64,000 bases of DNA from Nemopilema nomurai (lineage: Eukaryota; Cnidaria; Scyphozoa; Rhizostomeae; Rhizostomatidae). A model generated the notes under the pieces. The model ran no database searches. It saw only the letters and a list, made by a program, of their open reading frames with translations, and was not told the DNA's origin. A program made the translations under genes and the position numbers. The first letter of the stretch is position 1; each line of letters opens with the position of its first letter. Below, in pieces: positions 23,801 through 35,800 of the stretch. Location of the stretch: contig PEDN01001354.1 in NCBI GenBank assembly GCA_003864495.1, positions 744,001 to 808,000 on the forward strand, in the 5' to 3' direction.

Positions 23801-26800
23801 AAATTTCGGACCCTGATTGTTGGTATGCTTTCTGCATGGAGACATCAACATCGGTATACAATAGATTTTGTAAGATCAAAGTAAATGAACAATTGAGACA
23901 AACTAAATCCTTGATACCCAAGGTTTCAGCGAGAACCAATTCAGATTCCAATGTTGTACTAGTTTCACATATTCAATAAATCAAATCTTTCAATTAGCTT
24001 GAGTAGCTTTCTCAGAATCGATCTTAGGCCCCCAGAGTTATCTTTGCTTTGTTTTATTCGCTGTGATAAAATCGGTTAGGCATTTACATTCAATTATTTG
24101 TACCATTAACAAAATTGCAATTTTGAAATTGCATTTGATAAATATTCTTTAACATACTGTGAGAGGATTTGTTGAGTTTCTTATTGTTGAGTGCCGTTGG
24201 TACGAAATTCATGCAGTGCCGTCGGTACGAAACTCATATTGAAAGGGGTGGGCTTACAGTTTTAAAATTGTTTGGGGCCTGAAAATGTACTCATGATAAA
24301 ATAGACAGGCCTAGGCTCCTAACCGCTGGCTTCAAGGTTCACTCGCGATCGATCTTTCAACGATCGAGTAAATGTTTATGAAAAAGGTATACTATAGGAA
24401 AATCACAAATTTAACTAGGCTATTAGCATCAAATCGAATGCTAGATACTTAAAAAATTCTATTTGCTCTGGTAGGAAATGTTTTTCACATATAGAAACTC
24501 TGTCATTTTTCACTCTTTCTTTGAAGGCCTTGTCCAGTACCCTGCTCTTCGTTATTTCGTTCAGGAGAAGTTCCCTTCATTTCATTTTTTCGTCGTTATT
24601 TGCCGTTGGAAGTTTAAAAATTCCAATACCTTTCGTTCTACGGCTGCTTCCACAACTAAAACTGCACAATTATCGCCGGGCATGATAAAATTGACATAAT
24701 ATATATCCACGATCAAAGCATACAAGAGTAGTGGCCGAAGCAGTGTGCACGGATAATGTCACGTGACTTTCAAAAATCCTAACAATAAGATATTCTTTTG
24801 ATGTTTGCCGGCTTTCCAGACCAGTGTTTTTCTATTGACTATGACCTAACGAAGAAGGGACCTAACAGAGAAGTGACTTAACAAAGAGGGGACCTAACAG
24901 AGAGGGGACGTATTTTTTAAGGAGGAGGGACCAATTGGATAAAAGAATTGATGTGATATAAAAAAGCAAACACGTTTCTTCATCATTTTAAGTGAGGAAG
25001 TGCGGTATATCATTGATGGAGCTTTTATACCAATTTTAGATTAATGCAAGATTTTTTTGTTTCTAAAGCAAGTTTGTTTTACTCGGAATTTTTTCTCCCA
25101 GTTCAAGTGCGGCAGAAGAGCTTCCGGAGCCACAAGACGCCCAGAAAAGTACGCAAGCCAGTCGTGGAACTAAATTTGCAGACAACATGGGGAGTGCTAA
25201 AATCGAGAAAAGTAAGATGGCATTGTATTTGATCTGCATGGCTGTTGCTTGTTGTAAGAATATTTTGGTTTCTGAGCGTCCTTCTTCTTAATACTTATTA
25301 TGTTCATGGAGGTTCGCTGTTCTGCCCTCAGGCTGAGACATTCATAAATTCAATTAAACGTTTTTTATTATGTTTTTTTGTCAGCGGATGCCGGGCGTTT
25401 TGTACATTTCAGAATATTGTCACAAGATGCTGATAAATGTGCATGCTAATATAACGTAAGATGCACAACTAATGAAACAAAGTTTTCGGTAATACGACTA
25501 GTTGCTTTTGTAGCGGTTGATAAAGTTGTCTTGAATGCAGAGACCAAGTTTTGTTTGGCCTGCAAAAAGGAGGGAAACCTGGCGTGCGCGCGGTGCAAGG
25601 GATGCTACTGCTGCAAAGAATGCCAATCCAAGGACTGGTCACGGCACCAAGCGAACTGCACTGGGACAGGTGACACGCCAAAGAAAGCCAACCACCTGCT
25701 TTCAAACGGAACTGGTTCACCAAGCAACCACGAAGCGGACATTCACGAAGACCAATTCCTGGTCCAACTGGATGACCTTGATCTTGAAGAACAGGACGTC
25801 TTCAATATCGACGAGATCTCTCCTCAAAAAGTGCTGCAAAATAGGGTGCAAATAGTCATTTACGTCATTGATAAGTTAACCATGAAGGGACAAGTGGTTT
25901 GTCAAGAGGATACCGAAGCTTTTCTGGCGCTGACAGAAAAATTAGGAGAGCACGTGAAGACTAGTTCACAACGGCTAGCCATAGATAACTGCAAGGAAGG
26001 CATGCTTGTAATATTTGACTTTGAAAATGAGATTTGCCGCGGTGCTGTAACGAAAGTCAATAGAGATGCTTTGAAAATCGATGTGTTGGCTGTTGACTAT
26101 GGGAATACAGTGAAATTAAGCGTATCAGATGTCCACGTGATGCCCTCCTTCGGATTAGAATTGCCGAGGCAATGTAGAACAATGATTTTACACGATTTCC
26201 CGGTGGGTTTGGACGCGACGTTGGAAGCAAAACTGTCTAAACGTCTGGAGGAACTGGTTCTTGAGAAGCCGATGATTTGTGAAGTTAAAGATCGGAAAGA
26301 TGGCGTTTACCATGTTTTTCTCAGAGACAATGCAGGAAGTGACATAAATAACCAAATGGAATCATTACTTGGAAGCTTCGCTGATAAAAAAGTTGAAAGG
26401 GTAAAACTGGAGCATGTAACTATGCAACCAATTCCGAAAGAATCAAAGTTTGATATCCTTGTGACTGATGTCATCTCACCAACATGCTTTCATGCACAAA
26501 TTTTGGATGCGGACAGATCAAACGTAAAAAATCTTATGCAACTGAGTGAAGTGGTTTCAAAGTACGCAGAAGAGAATCCAGCTTTTGATTTCCAACCAGG
26601 AGTCGATGAAATCTGTATTGCCTATTTTCCAGACGATGAGACATGGTCAAGAGCTGCTGTCACAAACAGAAATGGAGATGGCACATATAGAATGTTGTTT
26701 GTGGACTATGGAAATTGTTTAGATATTGACTCATGCTATTTGAGACCAATCGCGAGAGAATTCCTCAAGCTTCCTATACAAGCAAGAAAGTTCTCTCTGC

Positions 26801-29800
26801 ATGGAATTAAATCTGCAACATCAAATGAATTCTGGTCCAATCAAGAAAAAAAATTCTTTAAAGATACAATTTTGTCAAACCCTCTTTGTTCTGTTGACCT
26901 TATTTCAGAAGATGACACCAAGATTTGCCATGTCATTGTTCATTTGCCAGTAATTGACTGTTCTCTTAACCAATTACTGATACAAAATGGCTTTGCAACT
27001 TCCTCTAATAAAAAGTTACCAGGGCTAGAAGATCAAATACACGATGATGAGGACAAGAGTAGACACCTTATTCACAACCAAAATCAGCAAGGAGAAAACA
27101 TCTCTCCCGTAATAAACATGGAAAGCCTGAAAGAATATGAGACACAAAGAGTGATTCCTGTTCACGTTGAAAACCCAGAGGAAATCTACGTCCAGATTGC
27201 CAATGCAGAGACAATCAGCAGAGTGAATGAGTTCTCGGCACTTCTAGCCACTTTGAAGCCGGTTGCATATTCTGTGCCACGAGTGGGCGATTCTTGTTGC
27301 GCTCTTTTTACCGACGATACATGGTACCGAGCCAAAGTTGTCTCTGTAACTGGTGACATTTGTCGTGTTTTCTTTTGCGATTACGGAAACTCGTTTGAGA
27401 CTACGAAAGACAAGCTTAGGACGATGCCAGAGGAGGTGAGAGATCTCCCAGGCCAAGCTGTGAGGGTGGCATTGTGTGACATAAAGCCCAGTAGAAAGCA
27501 GTGGACGAAAGATGCCAATGAACTTTTGGAACTAAAGATTGTTTTCCAGGCGTGCATGTTTGAAGTCGTGAAAGGTGAGAACGGAACTGCTTTTGGAAAG
27601 ATGTGGTGCGAAGAAAGTGGGGAAGGAATTGGAAAGTTGTTGATTGATTCTAAAATGGCATCTCCAACTGGTAGAGGTCCAGAATCTCTTGTTGACGGTG
27701 GAAGGGAAGTCGCTGTTCCAGCCCAATCAAAAACCAAGTTTGAAGATGATCCAAAAGAACTGCAGTCGAGGAAACCTTTCGAAATGAAGACGGAAAGCCT
27801 AAAAGAAAATGAAACACAACGAGTGATTCCTGTTCACGTTGAAAACCCAGAAGAAATCTACGTCCAGATTGCCAATGCAGAGACAATCGGTAAAGTGAAT
27901 GAGTTCTCGGCACTTCTAGCCACTTTGAAGCCGGTTGCATATTCTGTGCCACGAGTGGGCGATTCTTGTTGCGCTCTTTTTACCGACGATACATGGTACA
28001 GAGCCAAAGTTGTCTCTGTAACTGGTGACATTTGTCGTGTTTTCTTTTGCGATTACGGAAACTCGTTTGAGACTACGAAAGACAAGCTTAGGACGATGCC
28101 AGAGGAGGTGAGAGATCTCCCAGGCCAAGCTGTGAGGGTGGCATTGTGTGACATAAAGCCCAGTAGAAAGCAGTGGACGAAAGATGCCAATGAACTTTTG
28201 GAACTAAAGATTGTTTTCCAGGCGTGCATGTTTGAAGTCGTGAAAGGTGAGAACGGAACTGCTTTCGGAAAGATGTGGTGCGAGGAAAATGGCGAAGAAA
28301 TCGGAAAGTTGTTGATTGATAATAAAATGGCATCTCCAACTGGTAGAGGTCCAGAATCTCTTGTTGACGGTGGAAGGGAAGTCGCTGTTCCAGCCCAATC
28401 AAAAACCAAGTTTGAAGATGATCCAAAAGAACTGCAGTCGAGGAAACCTTTCGAAATGAAGATGGAAAGCCTAAAAGAAAATGAAACACAACGAGTGATT
28501 CCTGTTCACGTTGAAAACCCAGAAGAAATCTACGTCCAGATTGCCAATGCAGAGACAATCGGTAAAGTGAATGAGTTCTCGGCACTTCTAGCCACTTTGA
28601 AGCCGGTTGCATATTCTGTGCCACGAGTGGGCGATTCTTGTTGCGCTCTTTTTACCGACGATACATGGTACCGAGCCAAAGTTGTCTCTGTAACTGGTGA
28701 CATTTGTCGTGTTTTCTTTTGCGATTACGGAAACTCGTTTGAGACTACGAAAGACAAGCTTAGGACGATGCCAGAGGAGGTGAGAGATCTCCCAGGCCAA
28801 GCTGTGAGGGTGGCATTGTGTGACATAAAGCCCAGTAGAAAGCAGTGGACGAAAGATGCCAATGAACTTTTGGAACTAAAGATTGTTTTCCAGGCGTGCA
28901 TGTTTGAAGTCGTGAAAGGTGAGATTGGAACTGCTTTTGGAAAGATGTGGTGCGAGGAAAGTGGCGAAGAAATCGGAAAGTTGTTGATTGATAATAAAAT
29001 GGCATCTCCAACTGGTAGAGGTCCAGAATCTCTTGCTGACGGTGGAAGGGAAGTCGCTGTTCCAGCCCGTTCGAAGGCCAAGTTTGAAGATGAACCAAAA
29101 GAGCTGCAGTCTTCGAAACCTTTTGAAATGAAAATGGAAAGCCTAAAAGAAAATGAAACACAACGAGTGATTCCTGTTCATGTTGAAAACCCAGAAGAAA
29201 TCTACGTCCAGATTGCCAATGCAGAGACAATCGGTAAAGTGAATGAGTTCTCGGCACTTCTAGCCACTTTGAAGCCGGTTGCATATTCTGTGCCACGAGT
29301 GGGCGATTCTTGTTGCGCTCTTTTTACCGACGATACATGGTACCGAGCCAAAGTTGTCTCTGTAACTGGTGACATTTGTCGTGTTTTCTTTTGCGATTAC
29401 GGAAACTCGTTTGAGACTACGAAAGACGAGCTTAGGACGATGCCAGAGGAGGTGAGAGATCTCCCAGGCCAAGCTGTCAAGGTGGCATTGTGTGACATAA
29501 AGCCCAGTAGAAAGCAGTGGACGAAAGATGCCAATGAACTTTTGGAACTAAAGATTGTTTTCCAGGCGTGCATGTTTGAAGTCGTGAAAGGTGAGAACGG
29601 AACTGCTTTCGGAAAGATGTGGTGCGAGGAAAATGGCGAAGAAATCGGAAAGTTGTTGATTGATAATAAAATGGCATCTCCAACTGGTAGAGGTCCAGAA
29701 TCTCTTGTTGACGGTGGAAGGGAAGTCGCTGTTCCAGCCCAATCAAAAACCAAGTTTGAAGATGATCCAAAAGAACTGCAGTCGAGGAAACCTTTCGAAA

Positions 29801-32800
29801 TGAAGATGGAAAGCCTAAAAGAAAATGAAACACAACGAGTGATTCCTGTTCACGTTGAAAACCCAGAAGAAATCTACGTCCAGATTGCCAATGCAGAGAC
29901 AATCGGTAAAGTGAATGAGTTCTCGGCACTTCTAGCCACTTTGAAGCCGGTTGCATATTCTGTGCCACGAGTGGGCGATTCTTGTTGCGCTCTTTTTACC
30001 GACGATACATGGTACCGAGCCAAAGTTGTCTCTGTAACTGGTGACATTTGTCGTGTTTTCTTTTGCGATTACGGAAATTCGTTTGAGACTACGAAAGACA
30101 AGCTTAGGACGATGCCAGAGGAGGTGAGAGATCTCCCAGGCCAAGCTGTGAGGGTGGCATTGTGTGACATAAAGCCCAGTAGAAAGCAGTGGACGAAAGA
30201 TGCCAATGAACTTTTGGAACTAAAGATTGTTTTCCAGGCGTGCATGTTTGAAGTCGTGAAAGGTGAGATTGGAACTGCTTTTGGAAAGATGTGGTGCGAG
30301 GAAAGTGGCGAAGAAATCGGAAAGTTGTTGATTGATAATAAAATGGCATCTCCAACTGGTAGAGGTCCAGAATCTCTTGCTGACGGTGGAAGGGAAGTCG
30401 CTGTTCCAGCCCGTTCGAAGGCCAAGTTTGAAGATGAACCAAAAGAGCTGCAGTCTTCGAAACCTTTTGAAATGAAAATGGAAAGCCTAAAAGAAAATGA
30501 AACACAACGAGTGATTCCTGTTCATGTTGAAAACCCAGAAGAAATCTACGTCCAGATTGCCAATGCAGAGACAATCGGTAAAGTGAATGAGTTCTCGGCA
30601 CTTCTAGCCACTTTGAAGCCGGTTGCATATTCTGTGCCACGAGTGGGCGATTCTTGTTGCGCTCTTTTTACCGACGATACATGGTACCGAGCCAAAGTTG
30701 TCTCTGTAACTGGTGACATTTGTCGTGTTTTCTTTTGCGATTACGGAAACTCGTTTGAGACTACGAAAGACGAGCTTAGGACGATGCCAGAGGAGGTGAG
30801 AGATCTCCCAGGCCAAGCTGTCAAGGTGGCATTGTGTGACATAAAGCCCAGTAGAAAGCAGTGGACGAAAGATGCCAATGAACTTTTGGAACTAAAGATT
30901 GTTTTCCAGGCGTGCATGTTTGAAGTCGTGAAAGGTGAGAACGGAACTGCTTTCGGAAAGATGTGGTGCGAGGAAAATGGCGAAGAAATCGGAAAGTTGT
31001 TGATTGATAATAAAATGGCATCTCCAACTGGTAGAGGTCCAGAATCTCTTGTTGACGGTGGAAGGGAAGTCGCTGTTCCAGCCCAATCAAAAACCAAGTT
31101 TGAAGATGATCCAAAAGAACTGCAGTCGAGGAAACCTTTCGAAATGAAGATGGAAAGCCTAAAAGAAAATGAAACACAACGAGTGATTCCTGTTCACGTT
31201 GAAAACCCAGAAGAAATCTACGTCCAGATTGCCAATGCAGAGACAATCGGTAAAGTGAATGAGTTCTCGGCACTTCTAGCCACTTTGAAGCCGGTTGCAT
31301 ATTCTGTGCACGAGTGGGCGATTCTTGTTGCGCTCTTTTTACCGACGATACATGGTACAGAGCCAAAGTTGTCTCTGTAACTGGTGACATTTGTCGTGTT
31401 TTCTTTTGCGATTACGGAAACTCGTTTGAGACTACGAAAGACAAGCTTAGAACGATGCCAGAGGAGGTGAGAGATCTCCCAGGCCAAGCTGTGAGGGTGG
31501 CATTGTGTGACATAAAGCCCAGTAGAAAGCAGTGGACGAAAGATGCCAATGAACTTTTGGAACTAAAGATTGTTTTCCAGGCGTGCATGTTTGAAGTCGT
31601 GAAAGGTGAGAACGGAACTGCTTTCGGAAAGATGTGGTGCGAGGAAAATGGCGAAGAAATCGGAAAGTTGTTGATTGATAATAAAATGGCATCTCCAACT
31701 GGTAGAGGTCCAGAATCTCTTGTTGACGGTGGAAGGGAAGTCGCTGTTCCAGCCCAATCAAAAACCAAGTTTGAAGATGATCCAAAAGAACTGCAGTCGA
31801 GGAAACCTTTCGAAATGAAGATGGAAAGCCTAAAAAAAATGAAACACAACGAGTGATTCCTGTTCACGTTGAAAACCCAGAAGAAATCTACGTCCAGATT
31901 GCCAATGCAGAGACAATCGGTAAAGTGAATGAGTTCTCGGCACTTCTAGCCACTTTGAAGCCGGTTGCATATTCTGTGCCACGAGTGGGCGATTCTTGTT
32001 GCGCTCTTTTTACCGACGATACATGGTACCGAGCCAAAGTTGTCTCTGTAACTGGTGACATTTGTCGTGTTTTCTTTTGCGATTACGGAAACTCGTTTGA
32101 GACTACGAAAGACAAGCTTAGGACGATGCCAGAGGAGGTGAGAGATCTCCCAGGCCAAGCTGTGAGGGTGGCATTGTGTGACATAAAGCCCAGTAGAAAG
32201 CAGTGGACGAAAGATGCCAATGAACTTTTGGAACTAAAGATTGTTTTCCAGGCGTGCATGTTTGAAGTCGTGAAAGGTGAGATTGGAACTGCTTTTGGAA
32301 AGATGTGGTGCGAGGAAAGTGGCGAAGAAATCGGAAAGTTGTTGATTGATAATAAAATGGCATCTCCAACTGGTAGAGGTCCAGAATCTCTTGCTGACGG
32401 TGGAAGGGAAGTCGCTGTTCCAGCCCGTTCGAAGGCCAAGTTTGAAGATGAACCAAAAGAGCTGCAGTCTTCGAAACCTTTTGAAATGAAAATGGAAAGC
32501 CTAAAAGAAAATGAAACACAACGAGTGATTCCTGTTCATGTTGAAAACCCAGAAGAAATCTACGTCCAGATTGCCAATGCAGAGACAATCGGTAAAGTGA
32601 ATGAGTTCTCGGCACTTCTAGCCACTTTGAAGCCGGTTGCATATTCTGTGCCACGAGTGGGCGATTCTTGTTGCGCTCTTTTTACCGACGATACATGGTA
32701 CCGAGCCAAAGTTGTCTCTGTAACTGGTGACATTTGTCGTGTTTTCTTTTGCGATTACGGAAACTCGTTTGAGACTACGAAAGACGAGCTTAGGACGATG

Positions 32801-35800
32801 CCAGAGGAGGTGAGAGATCTCCCAGGCCAAGCTGTCAAGGTGGCATTGTGTGACATAAAGCCCAGTAGAAAGCAGTGGACGAAAGATGCCAATGAACTTT
32901 TGGAACTAAAGATTGTTTTCCAGGCGTGCATGTTTGAAGTCGTGAAAGGTGAGAACGGAACTGCTTTCGGAAAGATGTGGTGCGAGGAAAATGGCGAAGA
33001 AATCGGAAAGTTGTTGATTGATAATAAAATGGCATCTCCAACTGGTAGAGGTCCAGAATCTCTTGTTGACGGTGGAAGGGAAGTCGCTGTTCCAGCCCAA
33101 TCAAAAACCAAGTTTGAAGATGATCCAAAAGAACTGCAGTCGAGGAAACCTTTCGAAATGAAGATGGAAAGCCTAAAAGAAAATGAAACACAACGAGTGA
33201 TTCCTGTTCACGTTGAAAACCCAGAAGAAATCTACGTCCAGATTGCCAATGCAGAGACAATCGGTAAAGTGAATGAGTTCTCGGCACTTCTAGCCACTTT
33301 GAAGCCGGTTGCATATTCTGTGCCACGAGTGGGCGATTCTTGTTGCGCTCTTTTTACCGACGATACATGGTACCGAGCCAAAGTTGTCTCTGTAACTGGT
33401 GACATTTGTCGTGTTTTCTTTTGCGATTACGGAAACTCGTTTGAGACTACGAAAGACAAGCTTAGGACGATGCCAGAGGAGGTGAGAGATCTCCCAGGCC
33501 AAGCTGTGAGGGTGGCATTGTGTGACATAAAGCCCAGTAGAAAGCAGTGGACGAAAGATGCCAATGAACTTTTGGAACTAAAGATTGTTTTCCAGGCGTG
33601 CATGTTTGAAGTCGTGAAAGGTGAGATTGGAACTGCTTTTGGAAAGATGTGGTGCGAGGAAAGTGGCGAAGAAATCGGAAAGTTGTTGATTGATAATAAA
33701 ATGGCATCTCCAACTGGTAGAGGTCCAGAATCTCTTGCTGACGGTGGAAGGGAAGTCGCTGTTCCAGCCCGTTCGAAGGCCAAGTTTGAAGATGAACCAA
33801 AAGAGCTGCAGTCTTCGAAACCTTTGAAATGAAAATGGAAAGCCTAAAGAAAATGAAACACAACGAGTGATTCCTGTTCATGTTGAAAACCCAGAAGAAA
33901 TCTACGTCCAGATTGCCAATGCAGAGACAATCGGTAAAGTGAATGAGTTCTCGGCACTTCTAGCCACTTTGAAGCCGGTTGCATATTCTGTGCCACGAGT
34001 GGGCGATTCTTGTTGCGCTCTTTTTACCGACGATACATGGTACCGAGCCAAAGTTGTCTCTGTAACTGGTGACATTTGTCGTGTTTTCTTTTGCGATTAC
34101 GGAAACTCGTTTGAGACTACGAAAGACGAGCTTAGGACGATGCCAGAGGAGGTGAGAGATCTCCCAGGCCAAGCTGTCAAGGTGGCATTGTGTGACATAA
34201 AGCCCAGTAGAAAGCAGTGGACGAAAGATGCCAATGAACTTTTGGAACTAAAGATTGTTTTCCAGGCGTGCATGTTTGAAGTCGTGAAAGGTGAGAACGG
34301 AACTGCTTTCGGAAAGATGTGGTGCGAGGAAAATGGCGAAGAAATCGGAAAGTTGTTGATTGATAATAAAATGGCATCTCCAACTGGTAGAGGTCCAGAA
34401 TCTCTTGTTGACGGTGGAAGGGAAGTCGCTGTTCCAGCCCAATCAAAAACCAAGTTTGAAGATGATCCAAAAGAACTGCAGTCGAGGAAACCTTTCGAAA
34501 TGAAGATGGAAAGCCTAAAAGAAAATGAAACACAACGAGTGATTCCTGTTCACGTTGAAAACCAGAAGAAATCTACGTCCAGATTGCCAATGCAGAGACA
34601 ATCGGTAAAGTGAATGAGTTCTCGGCACTTCTAGCCACTTTGAAGCCGGTTGCATATTCTGTGCCACGAGTGGGCGATTCTTGTTGCGCTCTTTTTACCG
34701 ACGATACATGGTACCGAGCCAAAGTTGTCTCTGTAACTGGTGACATTTGTCGTGTTTTCTTTTGCGATTACGGAAACTCGTTTGAGACTACGAAAGACAA
34801 GCTTAGACGATGCCAGAGGAGGTGAGAGATCTCCCAGGCCAAGCTGTAGGGTGGCATTGTGTGACATAAAGCCCAGTAGAAAGCAGTGGACGAAAGATGC
34901 CAATGAACTTTTGGAACTAAAGATTGTTTTCCAGGCGTGCATGTTTGAAGTCGTGAAAGGTGAGAACGGAACTGCTTTCGGAAAGATGTGGTGCGAGGAA
35001 ATGGCGAAGAAATCGGAAAGTTGTTGATTGATAATAAAATGGCATCTCCAACTGGTAGAGGTCCAGAATCTCTTGTTGACGGTGGAAGGGAAGTCGCTGT
35101 TCCAGCCCAATCAAAACCAAGTTTGAAGATGAATCCAAAAGAACTGCAGTCGAGGAAACCTTTCGAAATGAAGATGGAAAGCCTAAAAGAAAATGAAACA
35201 CAACGAGTGATTCCTGTTCACGTTGAAAACCCAGAAGAAATCTACGTCCAGATTGCCAATGCAGAGACAATCGGTAAAGTGAATGAGTTCTCGGCACTTC
35301 TAGCCACTTTGAAGCCGGTTGCATATTCTGTGCCACGAGTGGGCGATTCTTGTTGCGCTCTTTTTACCGACGATACATGGTACCGAGCCAAAGTTGTCTC
35401 TGTAACTGGTGACATTTGTCGTGTTTTCTTTTGCGATTACGGAAACTCGTTTGAGACTACGAAAGACAGCTTAGGACGATGCCAGAGGAGGTGAGAGATC
35501 TCCCAGGCCAAGCTGTGAGGGTGGCATTGTGTGACATAAAGCCCAGTAGAAAGCAGTGGACGAAAGATGCCAATGAACTTTTGGAACTAAAGATTGTTTT
35601 CCAGGCGTGCATGTTTGAAGTCGTGAAAGGTGAGAACGGAACTGCTTTGGAAAGATGTGGTGCGAGGAAAGTGGCGAAGAAATCGGAAAGTTGTTGATTG
35701 ATAATAAAATGGCATCTCCAACTGGTAGAGGTCCAGAATCTCTGTTGACGGTGGAAGGGAAGTCGCTGTTCCAGCCCGTTCGAACCAAGTTTGAAGATGA

